Positions 1 through 7,442 of a DNA stretch of 9,511 nt are shown here, in pieces. The stretch is from Thermomicrobiaceae bacterium. Lineage in GTDB: Bacteria; Chloroflexota; Chloroflexia; Thermomicrobiales; Thermomicrobiaceae. Location: assembly GCA_007122555.1 (NCBI GenBank), contig SKTL01000039.1:1-9511 (forward strand). The letters are read 5' to 3'. A program made the position numbers and the translations under genes. Numbering within the stretch: the stretch's first letter is position 1; every line of letters begins with the position of its first letter. Below the pieces are notes generated by a model. That model saw nothing but the letters and a program-made list of their open reading frames with translations, ran no database searches and had not been told where the DNA came from.

Positions 1-2
1 CG

Positions 3-869
3 CCCTACGTCTGGCTTACCGACGTGACCGGGTATCTGCCGGCACATGAGGAATCCGCCACCGAGCGCGAGATCTACGTCGCGGCCGACTACAACGCCGA
101 ACTCATCAATCAGGTGGATCGGTATCCGAACTTGAGAGATCGATCTCTGTTCATCGGCAATCCGGAGGATCTCCTCCCGGTCCCATTGGGTCCCGGCCTC
201 GAGACAATACAGGAGTGGACACAGCGAACGCATGAATTCGCCGGTTATGTCCGCTATTTCGACCCGGACAATCTCCCTGACCAGAACGCATTGCGTGACA
301 AATTCTCGCTCGATCCAGTCGCACGAATTGCTGTCGCATCGGTCGGCGGGACGTCGGTCGGGACGACGCTGCTGAGCCGGATCATCGAGTCATGGCCGAT
401 CGTTCAGGAATCGGCGCCCGACCTCAAGCTGGTCGTCGTGGCGGGGCCGCGGCTCGATCTTTCCAGGCTACCGCAGTCTCCGGATGTAGAGTATCGAGGG
501 TACGTCGACAACCTGTACGAGATGCTGGCCGCCGCAGACGTCGCGCTCGTTCAGGGCGGCCTTTCGACGACGATGGAACTGGTCGCGCTCCAGAAGCCGT
601 TCCTGTACTTCCCATTGCAGCAACACTACGAACAACAACGACACGTCGCGAACCGCCTGGAGCGATACGGAGTTCCTTCATGGGCGCGAATTCAGTATCC
701 CGACGCGACGCCGGAGTGTATCGGTCAGCGTCTGACCAGGTTGTTCACAGAGCCACCAAGCTATCTTCCAGTGGAATCAGTTGGAGCATCCCGGGCCGCT
801 GAGCGGATCGCTCCATTGATCGGAAATCACGCGACTGCTCGGGTCGAAATGGAGATGAGTCGTCGCTAG
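3..869 (+). CDS. MurG/UGT-like glycosyltransferase, C-terminal part (5' end outside window)
   Basis: The reading frame is open from the left edge (first full codon at 3), so the GTG at 24 is probably internal and the N-terminal acceptor-binding domain is missing. What remains has the C-terminal Rossmann half of a GT-B nucleotide-sugar transferase. Counting from codon 24, there is a glycine-rich phosphate loop SVGGTSVG at about 106-113, then a strand (LKLVVVAGPRLD) and YRGYVDNLYEMLAAAD. The signature QGGLSTTMELVALQKPFLYFP follows at about 177-197, with a downstream EQQ and N. In GT28/MurG and related UGT enzymes these elements bind the UDP or other nucleotide sugar. The acceptor cannot be read from this half, and MurG itself is not implied. 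It ends in TAG at 867-869, and a 269-bp structured gap separates it from the next gene, so the two need not be cotranscribed. Confidence 0.85.
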   Translation, partial: PYVWLTDVTGYLPAHEESATEREIYVAADYNAELINQVDRYPNLRDRSLFIGNPEDLLPVPLGPGLETIQEWTQRTHEFAGYVRYFDPDNLPDQNALRDKFSLDPVARIAVASVGGTSVGTTLLSRIIESWPIVQESAPDLKLVVVAGPRLDLSRLPQSPDVEYRGYVDNLYEMLAAADVALVQGGLSTTMELVALQKPFLYFPLQQHYEQQRHVANRLERYGVPSWARIQYPDATPECIGQRLTRLFTEPPSYLPVESVGASRAAERIAPLIGNHATARVEMEMSRR

Positions 870-917
870 GAACGAGGATCTGGATGGGCAAGAGAGCACC
901 CTGGAGCGCCGGTAACT

Positions 918-977
918 GCCGGGAGCCACCCGTGCGAAAGTAATCCCGGCGCCGCTGCCACGCCGCCGGGATGGCAG
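918..977 (+). promoter_or_regulatory. Leader with mutually exclusive hairpins (candidate cis-regulatory RNA)
   Basis: Three perfect stems can be drawn. H1 pairs GCCGGGA (918-924) with TCCCGGC (944-950). H2 pairs ATCCCGGCG (943-951) with CGCCGGGAT (964-972). H3 pairs CTGCCA (955-960) with TGGCAG (972-977). H1 and H3 can coexist, but H2 excludes both, which is the layout of an RNA switch. It lies 162 bp before the FAD oxidase start. I could not match it to a known riboswitch class, and GC-rich sequence gives such pairings by chance fairly often. Confidence 0.35.
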
Positions 978-986
978 GCACACAGG

Positions 987-1001
987 AGCGAGTTACTCGC
1001 T
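987..1001. repeat. Short palindrome AGCGAGTTACTCGCT
   Basis: Two 7-bp arms (AGCGAGT / ACTCGCT) flank one central T. As DNA it could be an operator for a dimeric repressor. As RNA it could fold into a 5-bp hairpin with a GTTAC loop. It lies between the glycosyltransferase and the FAD oxidase. A second small odd palindrome (TGGTC-G-GACCA) is at 1051-1061. Confidence 0.4.
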
Positions 1002-1124
1002 GCGAGACCATTTCCGCTCCGCAGTATACACCGACTCCCTCCTGTTCCCTTGGTCGGACCACCGAAATTCGATGTTCTTGCGAATCTCCGCGTCTGGAAG
1101 GGCGCGAGGGAAACGTTATCCAAC

Positions 1125-1130
1125 GGAGGG
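1125..1130 (+). promoter_or_regulatory. Ribosome binding site of the FAD oxidase
   Basis: GGAGGG sits 8 nt before ATG 1139. It decides the start in favour of 1139 over the in-frame ATG at 971, whose extra 56 residues are Cys/Arg-rich and unlike the family. Confidence 0.8.
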
Positions 1131-1138
1131 ATTGCACG

Positions 1139-2557
1139 ATGACAATCGAGAGATCTGCTACGGCCACCGTCACGATCGATGAAACAGCTGTCCAGACACT
1201 GCGAGAGCAGTTCCTCGGCCTGGTAATCACTCCTGACGATCAGGGCTACGACGACAACCGGGCAGTCTACAACGCGATGATCGACAAGCGACCGGCGATC
1301 ATTGCACAATGCGCCAACGTCGCCGACGTTATCGCCTCGGTGAATTTCGCCCGGGAACAGGGGCTTCTCCTCGCCGTCCGCGGCGGGGGACACAACGGCG
1401 CCGGTCTCGGCACGGTCGACAACGGACTCGTTATAGACCTGTCCCCGCTGAACGGTGTTCGCGTCGATCCGCAGAATCGCACCGCCCGCGTTGAAGGTGG
1501 AGCACGTCTGGGCGACCTTCATCATGCCACCCACGCATTCGGACTCGCGACGCCCAGCGGAATCATTTCGAACACTGGCGTCGGCGGAATCACTCTCGGT
1601 GGCGGGCTCGGTTACCTGACGCGTAAGCTCGGGCTCGCAATCGACAATCTGCTCGAAGCTGACGTCGTTCTCGCTGATGGCAGCTTCGTCACGGCCAGTG
1701 AGTCGCAGCATTCAGACCTGTTCTGGGCGCTGCGGGGTGGCGGGGGCAACTTCGGCGTGGTCACGTCGTTTCTCTTCCGCCTGCACCCGATCGACACCGT
1801 CTATGCCGGCCCGATGCTCTGGCCGCTCGAACGGTCAGCCGACGTACTCCGCTGGTACCGGGACTTCATCGTGCAGGCGCCTGATGATCTCTACGGCTTC
1901 TTCGCCTTTCTCACCGTTCCGCCAGCCCCGCCATTCCCGGAGGAGCTTCACAACAAAAAGATGTGCGGAATTGTCTGGTGCTATACCGGCGACCAGCCTG
2001 AGCAGTCGTTCGCCCCGATTCGAGACCAGTTTGGCGCTCCAGCGCTCGACTGGGTCGGGCCTATCCCCCACCCGGCGCTGCAGAGCATGTTCGACCCGCT
2101 CTATCCACCCGGCGAGCAGTGGTACTGGAAGGCGGATTTCGTCAAGGAGATCCCGGACGAAGCGGTCGACATCCACATCAAATATGGCGCGGAACTGCCG
2201 ACCTGGCAATCGACGATGCATCTCTACCCGATCGATGGTGTTGCGGGACGGGTGCCGAAGGATGCGACCGCCTGGAACTATCGCGATGCCAAGTGGGGAA
2301 TGGTTATTGCTGGAATCAGCCCTGACCCGGCGGACAATGCTCGCATGATCGATTGGGCGCGATCCTACTGGCAAGAGCTGCACCCCTATTCCGCGGGCGG
2401 CGCCTACGTGAACATGATGATGGACGCATCGGACGAAGGGCACGAGCGGGTGCGCGCCTCCTACGGAGACAACTTCGAGCGGCTGCGGAAGATCAAGCGC
2501 ACGTACGATCCGGACAACCTCTTCCGCGTGAACCAGAACATCCCGCCGGCTGAGTGA
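1139..2557 (+). CDS. FAD-binding oxidoreductase, berberine-bridge/6-HDNO-like (BBE family)
   Basis: A 472-aa flavoprotein of the VAO/PCMH fold, the usual length for bacterial BBE-like oxidases such as 6-hydroxy-D-nicotine oxidase (6-HDNO). The FAD domain runs from about 45 to 215. It contains AVRGGGHNGAG (79-89), whose H85 matches the family histidine that bonds to the flavin 8-alpha carbon. SNTGVGGITLGGG (144-156) and the RGGGGNFGVVTSF loop (199-211) follow. The C-terminal BBE segment (about 423-469) carries YVNMM and the closing YDPDNLFRVNQNI. The first binding loop (138-156) has no cysteine, so a mono-covalent His-FAD enzyme is likely, not the bicovalent type. The family oxidises alcohols, amines or sugars by O2-dependent hydride removal; the substrate here cannot be read. 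No export signal is seen, so it is probably cytoplasmic. The start is set by GGAGGG at 1125-1130, and a hairpin at 2599-2621 follows. Confidence 0.92.
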   Translation: MTIERSATATVTIDETAVQTLREQFLGLVITPDDQGYDDNRAVYNAMIDKRPAIIAQCANVADVIASVNFAREQGLLLAVRGGGHNGAGLGTVDNGLVIDLSPLNGVRVDPQNRTARVEGGARLGDLHHATHAFGLATPSGIISNTGVGGITLGGGLGYLTRKLGLAIDNLLEADVVLADGSFVTASESQHSDLFWALRGGGGNFGVVTSFLFRLHPIDTVYAGPMLWPLERSADVLRWYRDFIVQAPDDLYGFFAFLTVPPAPPFPEELHNKKMCGIVWCYTGDQPEQSFAPIRDQFGAPALDWVGPIPHPALQSMFDPLYPPGEQWYWKADFVKEIPDEAVDIHIKYGAELPTWQSTMHLYPIDGVAGRVPKDATAWNYRDAKWGMVIAGISPDPADNARMIDWARSYWQELHPYSAGGAYVNMMMDASDEGHERVRASYGDNFERLRKIKRTYDPDNLFRVNQNIPPAE

Positions 2558-2598
2558 GCTTCGAGTAGGATGCGCGGGAAGCTCAATTCATAACGAAC

Positions 2599-2621
2599 AG
2601 GGCTCCCTGTGAGGGAGCCCT
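2599..2621 (+). terminator. Terminator-like hairpin after the FAD oxidase
   Basis: A perfect 9-bp stem, AGGGCTCCC / GGGAGCCCT, with a 5-nt loop TGTGA, starts 41 nt after the FAD oxidase stop. No real T-run follows (TCTACTCG), so it is an imperfect intrinsic terminator or a 3'-end stabilising hairpin. Confidence 0.55.
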
Positions 2622-2630
2622 CTACTCGAT

Positions 2631-2641
2631 AAGGAGAGGAG
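2631..2641 (+). promoter_or_regulatory. Strong Shine-Dalgarno before the hydrolase remnant
   Basis: AAGGAGAGGAG lies 8 nt before GTG 2650. The AAGGAG part is also 8 nt before ATG 2645, which reads only ATG-TTG-TGA. The site may have served an intact ATG start before a small frame-changing mutation. Confidence 0.6.
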
Positions 2642-2649
2642 TTCATGTT

Positions 2650-2835
2650 GTGACAGTGACCGTCCCGGCAATGCAACTGACGAACATCAATGGTGTGGAT
2701 ATGGACCTGTTCGACAGCGGAGGATCGGGCGAGCCGGTCGTGTTCATCCACGGTGGCATGCGCGATGGGTGCGCTGCCGAGCACCTGGCGGACTTCTTCA
2801 CGCGTCATCCGATTGCGGAAGAGCGGAGCAGGTAG
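2650..2835 (+). CDS. Truncated alpha/beta-hydrolase remnant (probable pseudogene)
   Basis: A 61-codon frame beginning at GTG 2650 (or internal ATG 2671). Residues about 8-40 (MQLTNINGVDMDLFDSGGSG, then EPVVFIHGGMRDG) are the classic start of an alpha/beta hydrolase: the strand leading to the HGG oxyanion-hole motif. The next residues, AEHLADFFTRHPIAEE, resemble the last helix of the same family. About 200 residues that should lie between are absent, including the GxSxG nucleophile elbow, the acid and the catalytic histidine. An in-frame internal deletion explains this best. It cannot act as a hydrolase. The ribosome site is intact, so a short peptide could still be made. Function: none inferred. 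The family assignment is fairly secure from the HGG strand; that the C-terminal piece belongs to the same ancestral gene is inference. Confidence 0.6.
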   Translation: MTVTVPAMQLTNINGVDMDLFDSGGSGEPVVFIHGGMRDGCAAEHLADFFTRHPIAEERSR

Positions 2836-2924
2836 GTCGAGTTGTGGGAGTCGCGCTCCCTGACCGCAACGTCTGCCCAGGAAATTGGGTAGTTTCACCG
2901 ATGCCAGCGTGACCTGCGTTACGT

Positions 2925-2949
2925 AGACTGCTGTCATGCAGCAACGTCT
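2925..2949 (+). repeat. Bulged inverted repeat upstream of the aminotransferase
   Basis: AGACTGCTG (2925-2933) pairs with CAGCA (2939-2943) plus GTCT (2946-2949), with a 2-nt bulge and loop TCATG. It sits 28 bp before the aminotransferase ATG. It could be an operator, a weak terminator of the hydrolase remnant, or chance. I saw no convincing -35/-10 pair in this 141-bp gap. Confidence 0.3.
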
Positions 2950-2976
2950 TAACAGATAAGTGAGGGAGAAGTCCGC

Positions 2977-4191
2977 ATGAACAACGGCCCTGTTTCCCAG
3001 CGTGCCCAGAAAATCATGAACGCCGGATCATACCGGCTGGTCATGGACTACTTCGTCAATACCTACCAGAAAAGCGTGCTCGAAAGCGTGGACATCGCTG
3101 ATTTTACGTTCGGCAATCCCCACGAAATGCCGCTTCAGGGACTGGTCGATGCCTTGCAGTCCTGGAGTGTTCCCCGGAACAAGGACTGGTTCGGCTACAA
3201 GAACAGTGAGCCACACGCCCAAGCGGTGGTGGCGGAGTCGCTGCAACGTATGCTCGGGATGCCATTTGAACCGGACGACATTGCGATGACAACCGGCGGA
3301 TTCGCCGCCATTACGACCGCGTTGAAGACGGTAGCCGATCCTGGAGACGAGGTGATCTACAGCCTGCCGCCCTGGTTCTCCTATGAGCCGCTGTGCGCCG
3401 AAGCAGCGTTGTCGCCAGTCAAAGTCACCATTGACCTTGAAACCTTCGACCTTGATCTCGCGGCGATCGAGCAGGCCATCACCAAACGAACCCGGGTGCT
3501 CATCGTCAACACGCCGCACAACCCGACCGGGAGAGTCGTCCCTCCCGAGACGCTCACCCGATTGGCAGAGATACTGGAGAATGCCTCCCGACAGATTGGC
3601 CGTCGTATCTACCTGGTCACCGACGAACCCTACAACCGGATCGTCTTCGATGGGGTCGAGTACCACAGCCCGCTGGAGTTCTATCCGTACTCATTCATGT
3701 GCTACAGCTACGGGAAAACGCTCCTCGCTCCGGGGCAGCGGATGGGTTACGTCGCGATGCCGCCGACAATGCCGCTGGACGAGAGACGAGAACTGCGTGA
3801 GGCTGTAAAGTCCGTCCAGTTCAGTAGCGGTTTTGTCTTCCCGAACGCCTTGCTTCAGCACGCAATCGGGGACCTCGAGCAACTCAGGCTGGACGTCGAT
3901 CATCTCCAGCAGAAGCGGGATCACGTGGTCGACGCCCTTCGGGAGATGGGGTATGAGGTCCATCGACCGGAAGGGACATTCTACCTCTTTCCCAAATCGC
4001 CGATCCCGGACGACAAGGCATTTGCCGACATGCTGATTGAGGAGAACGTTGCGGTATTGCCCGGTACGCTGTTTGAAACACCCGGCTATTTCCGGATCTG
4101 TCTGACCGCCAACGACGAGATGATCGAGCGCGGGCTGCCCGGGTTTGCCAGAGCAATCGAGCGCGCCTCCGTGGAGACTCCGGCTGATTGA
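2977..4191 (+). CDS. Class I/II (fold-type I) PLP aminotransferase
   Basis: A complete 404-aa cytoplasmic enzyme of the aspartate-aminotransferase fold, normal length for the class. It would move an amino group between an amino acid and a 2-oxo acid through pyridoxal phosphate. Expected landmarks appear in order: substrate loop KDWFGYKNSEP at 69-79, TTGGFAAI (105-112) of the phosphate-binding turn, NTPHNPTG (178-185) with N182, TDEPYNRIVFDG (215-226) with D216 and Y219, and SYGKTLLAPGQRMGY (244-258) with the Schiff-base lysine K247 and R255. YFRICL (371-376) carries the carboxylate-binding R373. The start ATG is 8 nt after GGGAG (2964-2968). Substrate specificity is not readable. Its last 20 codons recur at 8140-8202 ahead of the second regulator, so the gene end was carried along in a duplication with the LAL gene that follows 110 bp downstream. 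Confidence 0.93.
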   Translation: MNNGPVSQRAQKIMNAGSYRLVMDYFVNTYQKSVLESVDIADFTFGNPHEMPLQGLVDALQSWSVPRNKDWFGYKNSEPHAQAVVAESLQRMLGMPFEPDDIAMTTGGFAAITTALKTVADPGDEVIYSLPPWFSYEPLCAEAALSPVKVTIDLETFDLDLAAIEQAITKRTRVLIVNTPHNPTGRVVPPETLTRLAEILENASRQIGRRIYLVTDEPYNRIVFDGVEYHSPLEFYPYSFMCYSYGKTLLAPGQRMGYVAMPPTMPLDERRELREAVKSVQFSSGFVFPNALLQHAIGDLEQLRLDVDHLQQKRDHVVDALREMGYEVHRPEGTFYLFPKSPIPDDKAFADMLIEENVAVLPGTLFETPGYFRICLTANDEMIERGLPGFARAIERASVETPAD

Positions 4192-4207
4192 TCCGGTCGA
4201 ATGCACG

Positions 4208-4236
4208 TTGCCCGGGATTGGGAGATTTGCTACGCT
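4208..4236 (+). promoter_or_regulatory. Predicted housekeeping-sigma promoter of the first LAL regulator
   Basis: -35 TTGCCC (4208-4213), a 17-bp spacer and -10 TACGCT (4231-4236), with a TGn extension (4228-4230). The same boxes, spacer length and TGn occur in copy B, where the sequence around them has changed; that conservation supports function. The predicted 5' UTR is roughly 60 nt. Confidence 0.6.
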
Positions 4237-4259
4237 GGCGGTATCGTCACCAATCCCGT

Positions 4260-4285
4260 TAGTTTGACTCTCGGTCCAGTGTCAC
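4260..4285 (+). promoter_or_regulatory. Conserved 26-bp block in the 5' UTR, copy A
   Basis: Identical to 8271-8296, although the 22 bp just before it differ at half of their positions between the copies. It lies between the predicted promoter and the GAGG ribosome site (4293-4296). It may be a regulator site or an mRNA element; it is not palindromic. Confidence 0.4.
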
Positions 4286-4301
4286 CATTTGTGAGGCGAC
4301 G

Positions 4302-7274
4302 ATGTCCGCAGAGTTCTCCGCTCGACACGCCCTTCCGTCTGCTCCCCTGATCGTCGGACGCGATCGGGAGATTGCCGCCTTGCGCGAGGCCGTGCACCGG
4401 GCGATAGGCGGAACCGGCGGGCTCGTGCTCGTCAGCGGCGAGGCCGGGATCGGCAAGACGACACTGGTGCAACATCTCGTGACCGATGCGCGAGAAAACA
4501 GCGCCCTGATTCTGAGCGGCGCCGCCTACGACCTCAGCGCGACCCCACCCTACGGCCCCTGGCTGGAACTCACCGACCGGTATCAGGACGATCCCGAATT
4601 GCCCGAGCTTCCGGTGATCCTCAGACGCGACACGGGAATGGGTGGCCTTCAGTCCCAGTCGGAACTCTTCGCCTGCGTTCGGGACTTCTTCGTTGAGGTA
4701 TCCGAAGTGCGCCCACTTGTTGTTGTACTCGAAGACCTTCACTGGGCGGATCAGGCAAGTCTGGATCTGCTGCGCTATCTCGCACGGCATGTCGCCGAAC
4801 ACCGGATCATGCTGATTGCCACCTACCGGGACGATGAGGTCACACGCCAACATCCGCTGTTTCAGCTTCTGCCGGCGCTGGTGCGAGAGTCGCAGACAGA
4901 ACGAGTTGAGCTCGGTCGACTTCAGGAGCAGGATATCGAGCGGCTCATCGAACAGCTAATCGAACTGCCGCCGCCAGACCGTGAACCGCTTGCAAACTAT
5001 CTGTTTCGATGGGCTGAGGGGAACCCCTTGTTCACTGAGGAACTGCTCCGGACGCTCGAGCAAGAGGGCATGTTCGAGCCGGATCATGCAGGCGAACGGC
5101 TCCAGCAGCTACAAGCGGCGAAAGTGCCCAGTCTTGTCCAGCAGATGATCGGGCGACGAATGTCGTTTCTCTCGGACGAGACCTACAGTGCGCTCCAGAG
5201 CGCCGCGGTCATTGGACAGATCGTCCCGGTGGAACTCTGGGAGCGCATCAGCGGCGCGCGGAGGGTGGATGCAGCGACGGACGAAGCATTGTCGGCGCAC
5301 ATCATCACCGCTGCATCGCCCAAGAACGAAGTTCACTTTCGGCACGCCCTTCTGCGCGAGGCCGTCTACTATTCGATGACCCCATCGACTCGCAGGGAAC
5401 TCCACAAGAGTATTGCGGAGGTCTATCTGCGGTACACCGGGCCTGATCGGGAGTCGGTAGCCTATCACCTGAAACAGGCCGGCGACCCGCGCGCCGGAGA
5501 GTGGATGATTCTGGCGGGGGAACAGGCCGAGCGTCGTCTTGCCTGGCAGGAGGCAATTGATCGACTCACCGAAGCAGCGGACATGCTACGGGCGGGTCAA
5601 GAAAACGATCCGCTTCTCGCCGGGGTGCTACTGAAGCTTGGTCGCTTGCCGCGCTTTCTCGATCCAAATCTCGGGTACGACCATCTGGAGGAGTCCTACC
5701 AGACGGCGCTCAGATGCGGGGAAGAGGCGATCGCGGCAATTGCACTCAGCCATCTGGGCAACATTCGTACAAGTAATGGTGACACGCGGGCGGGACTGCG
5801 GGATCAGCAGTCGGCGCTGGAGATGCTTGCAAACACACGTCAGGATGTTGAAGCTGTCCGACGCTGGTCCGAGACGCCGTTCACCACACATTACCATCCG
5901 TTCAAGCGACTTGCCGGATCGGTGGCAACCCAGCACGCACACGCCGGACAGTTTCACGAGGCAATCTCAATCGCTGACCAGTATCTGGGAGTGGACTGGC
6001 GTGCGGCCAGGCAGGAAGACCGGTTTCCGAGCATCCTCGCCGAGAGCTTGACGTGCGGATCCGACGGGTTCCATAGCCTCGGGATGGCGCTGGACTCGCT
6101 GGGTCAACCCGAGGAAGCTGAAATCGCCTGGGATCTCGCTGAGGAAGTGGTCACCCGTGCTGGTTATCGCCCGGCGCGTCTGATGAGGGACAGGGCCCGG
6201 TTGACGATCCACCAATATCCCTATCGTACGACCGATCTCACTGCCCGGCGGAAATATACTGGTTCACTCGAGGAGCCGGGATCTCGCGCGGAAGGGGCGC
6301 TCGGCCGGGCTAACCTGCTCTGGTCGCTGGGTTACTCGCTGTTGTACGAAGGTCACTGGGACGAGTTGCGACGGATGATTCAGGAGGAAGCGCTCCCGAC
6401 GATGGGGATCATCCGGGTGATCGCGCTGAGTGTCCGCGCCCGCCTGGCCTGGAACGAGGGACACTGGCAAGAGGCTCAAGAGCAGATCGATAGTATCCTT
6501 CCCAATGGTCCCGACCTGGGCGACGAGCTCCATATCCATGTCTTCCAGCGGGAACCGCATCGAATTGCCGCCGGTCTGGCCATTGATTGCGGCGATCTTG
6601 AGCGCGCCCGTGAGTGGTTGCGCGCACACGATGACTGGCTGCAGCACAGTGGCGCCGTACTCGGCCGGGCCGAAGGGACGCTGCTCTGGGCCCGGCTGCA
6701 TCTGGCGAAGGACAACGAGGAATCGGCAATGGACTCCGCCTACCGGGCGCTGGGTGACGCCAGCGATCCCAGGCAGCCGATGGCATTGATCGAAGTCCAT
6801 CGGTTCCTGGGTCAACTCTTCACCAGAAATGAAGAATATGACGCAGCAGACCACCATTTGGAGGAATCCCGACGGCTGGCGGAAGCCAGTGCGCTGCCGT
6901 ACGACCTGGCGTTGACACGACTGGAGCTTGGAGAACTCGAGATCGCACGAGGACGGTCGAATATCGCACAGGAGCATCTCACCGAGGCCCGCCGCATCTG
7001 CAGTGACCTCGGGGCCGAGCCGGCGCTCGCCAGAGCGGAAGGCTGGCTCAACGATTTGCGCCCGCGCAGCATGAACAATCCGGCAGGCCTCTCCCACCGG
7101 GAACTGGACGTCTTGCGGCTCCTGGCGCGGGGGATGTCGAACGAGGAGATCGCGAGCGAACTGTTCATCGCCCGTCGCACCGTCACGAACCACGTCTCCA
7201 GCATCCTCCGCAAGCTAGACGTCAACTCCCGCGCTGCTGCCGCGGCTCAGGCCATCCACGAAGACCTCGTCTAG
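4302..7274 (+). CDS. LAL-type LuxR-family transcriptional regulator with AAA/P-loop ATPase
   Basis: A 990-aa cytoplasmic regulator of the large ATP-binding LuxR (MalT-like) type. In this class ATP binding and an inducer control oligomerisation and DNA binding. The N-terminal ATPase covers about 15-360: Walker A GEAGIGKT (46-53), Walker B LVVVLEDLHWAD (139-150), ATYRDDE (173-179), WAEGNPLFTEELLRTL (237-252) and FRHALLREAVY (346-356). The middle (about 390-915) is helical and TPR-like, for example the AIALSHLGNIRTSNGDTRAGL and AWNEGHWQEAQEQI stretches. The C-terminal GerE HTH (930-990) has SHRELDVLRLLARGMSNEEIA, then the recognition segment RRTVTNHVSSILRKLDV; it looks complete. ATG 4302 follows GAGG by 5 nt and is the shared start of both copies. 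The inducer is unknown. Candidate targets are its own promoter and the secreted protein downstream. Confidence 0.92.
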   Translation: MSAEFSARHALPSAPLIVGRDREIAALREAVHRAIGGTGGLVLVSGEAGIGKTTLVQHLVTDARENSALILSGAAYDLSATPPYGPWLELTDRYQDDPELPELPVILRRDTGMGGLQSQSELFACVRDFFVEVSEVRPLVVVLEDLHWADQASLDLLRYLARHVAEHRIMLIATYRDDEVTRQHPLFQLLPALVRESQTERVELGRLQEQDIERLIEQLIELPPPDREPLANYLFRWAEGNPLFTEELLRTLEQEGMFEPDHAGERLQQLQAAKVPSLVQQMIGRRMSFLSDETYSALQSAAVIGQIVPVELWERISGARRVDAATDEALSAHIITAASPKNEVHFRHALLREAVYYSMTPSTRRELHKSIAEVYLRYTGPDRESVAYHLKQAGDPRAGEWMILAGEQAERRLAWQEAIDRLTEAADMLRAGQENDPLLAGVLLKLGRLPRFLDPNLGYDHLEESYQTALRCGEEAIAAIALSHLGNIRTSNGDTRAGLRDQQSALEMLANTRQDVEAVRRWSETPFTTHYHPFKRLAGSVATQHAHAGQFHEAISIADQYLGVDWRAARQEDRFPSILAESLTCGSDGFHSLGMALDSLGQPEEAEIAWDLAEEVVTRAGYRPARLMRDRARLTIHQYPYRTTDLTARRKYTGSLEEPGSRAEGALGRANLLWSLGYSLLYEGHWDELRRMIQEEALPTMGIIRVIALSVRARLAWNEGHWQEAQEQIDSILPNGPDLGDELHIHVFQREPHRIAAGLAIDCGDLERAREWLRAHDDWLQHSGAVLGRAEGTLLWARLHLAKDNEESAMDSAYRALGDASDPRQPMALIEVHRFLGQLFTRNEEYDAADHHLEESRRLAEASALPYDLALTRLELGELEIARGRSNIAQEHLTEARRICSDLGAEPALARAEGWLNDLRPRSMNNPAGLSHRELDVLRLLARGMSNEEIASELFIARRTVTNHVSSILRKLDVNSRAAAAAQAIHEDLV

Positions 7275-7301
7275 ATCCATACTCAAGCCTGCGTCATGTA
7301 C

Positions 7302-7317
7302 TAGGTACGCATACCTA
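7302..7317. promoter_or_regulatory. LuxR-box-like palindrome TAGGTACGCATACCTA
   Basis: Perfect 6-bp arms TAGGTA/TACCTA around CGCA, 28 bp after the regulator stop and 126 bp before the secreted-protein start. The ACCTA/TAGGT half-sites resemble those bound by LuxR/NarL-type HTH proteins. No T-run follows, so it is a poor terminator. Confidence 0.4.
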
Positions 7318-7429
7318 ATCGCAAGACCTGCCTGCGGAATGCGTCATCCGTACGATGTTGTTCGCCTTCCGATCGACCATGCTGTGTTCAGTAACCCCTG
7401 GGGTGGTTGACAGCGAGCCAGCTACATCG

Positions 7430-7436
7430 AAGGAGG
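7430..7436 (+). promoter_or_regulatory. Consensus Shine-Dalgarno of the secreted repeat protein
   Basis: AAGGAGG, 6 nt before ATG 7443. It sets the start at 7443 and rules out the upstream in-frame GTG at 7407, which would place basic residues before the signal peptide. Confidence 0.8.
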
Positions 7437-7442
7437 CTGAAG

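Larger units (their letters stand above)
4129..4571 (+). repeat. Duplicated module, copy A (aminotransferase tail + promoter + regulator 5' end)
   Basis: It aligns without gaps to 8140-8582 at a constant offset of 4,011 bp. Hand counts give 56/63 identical over the aminotransferase tail, 88/110 over the intergenic part and 235/270 over the first 90 regulator codons. The stretch 4485-4534 (50 bp) is identical including synonymous positions. Beyond codon 90 nucleotide similarity drops sharply. Confidence 0.85.

Noticed and set aside
971..1138. In-frame N-terminal extension of the FAD oxidase from ATG 971
   Set aside because: No ribosome site at 971; the extra 56 residues are Cys/Arg-rich, overlap the hairpins and are not family-like. 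GGAGGG before ATG 1139 fits better.
870..1138. T-box or cobalamin riboswitch (AGAGAGC at 891-897 and a GC-rich structured leader)
   Set aside because: No TGGNACCGCG T-box sequence and no cobalamin box; spacing of the Stem I-like bits is too short. Left as an unassigned structure.
745..1711. Long antisense open frames across the gap and FAD gene
   Set aside because: They lie opposite real genes, have no family-like motifs and are expected shadows in GC-rich DNA.
7407..7412. TTGACA as a -35 box for the repeat-protein gene
   Set aside because: At 17-bp spacing the -10 would fall on the Shine-Dalgarno AAGGAGG; no usable -10 is present.
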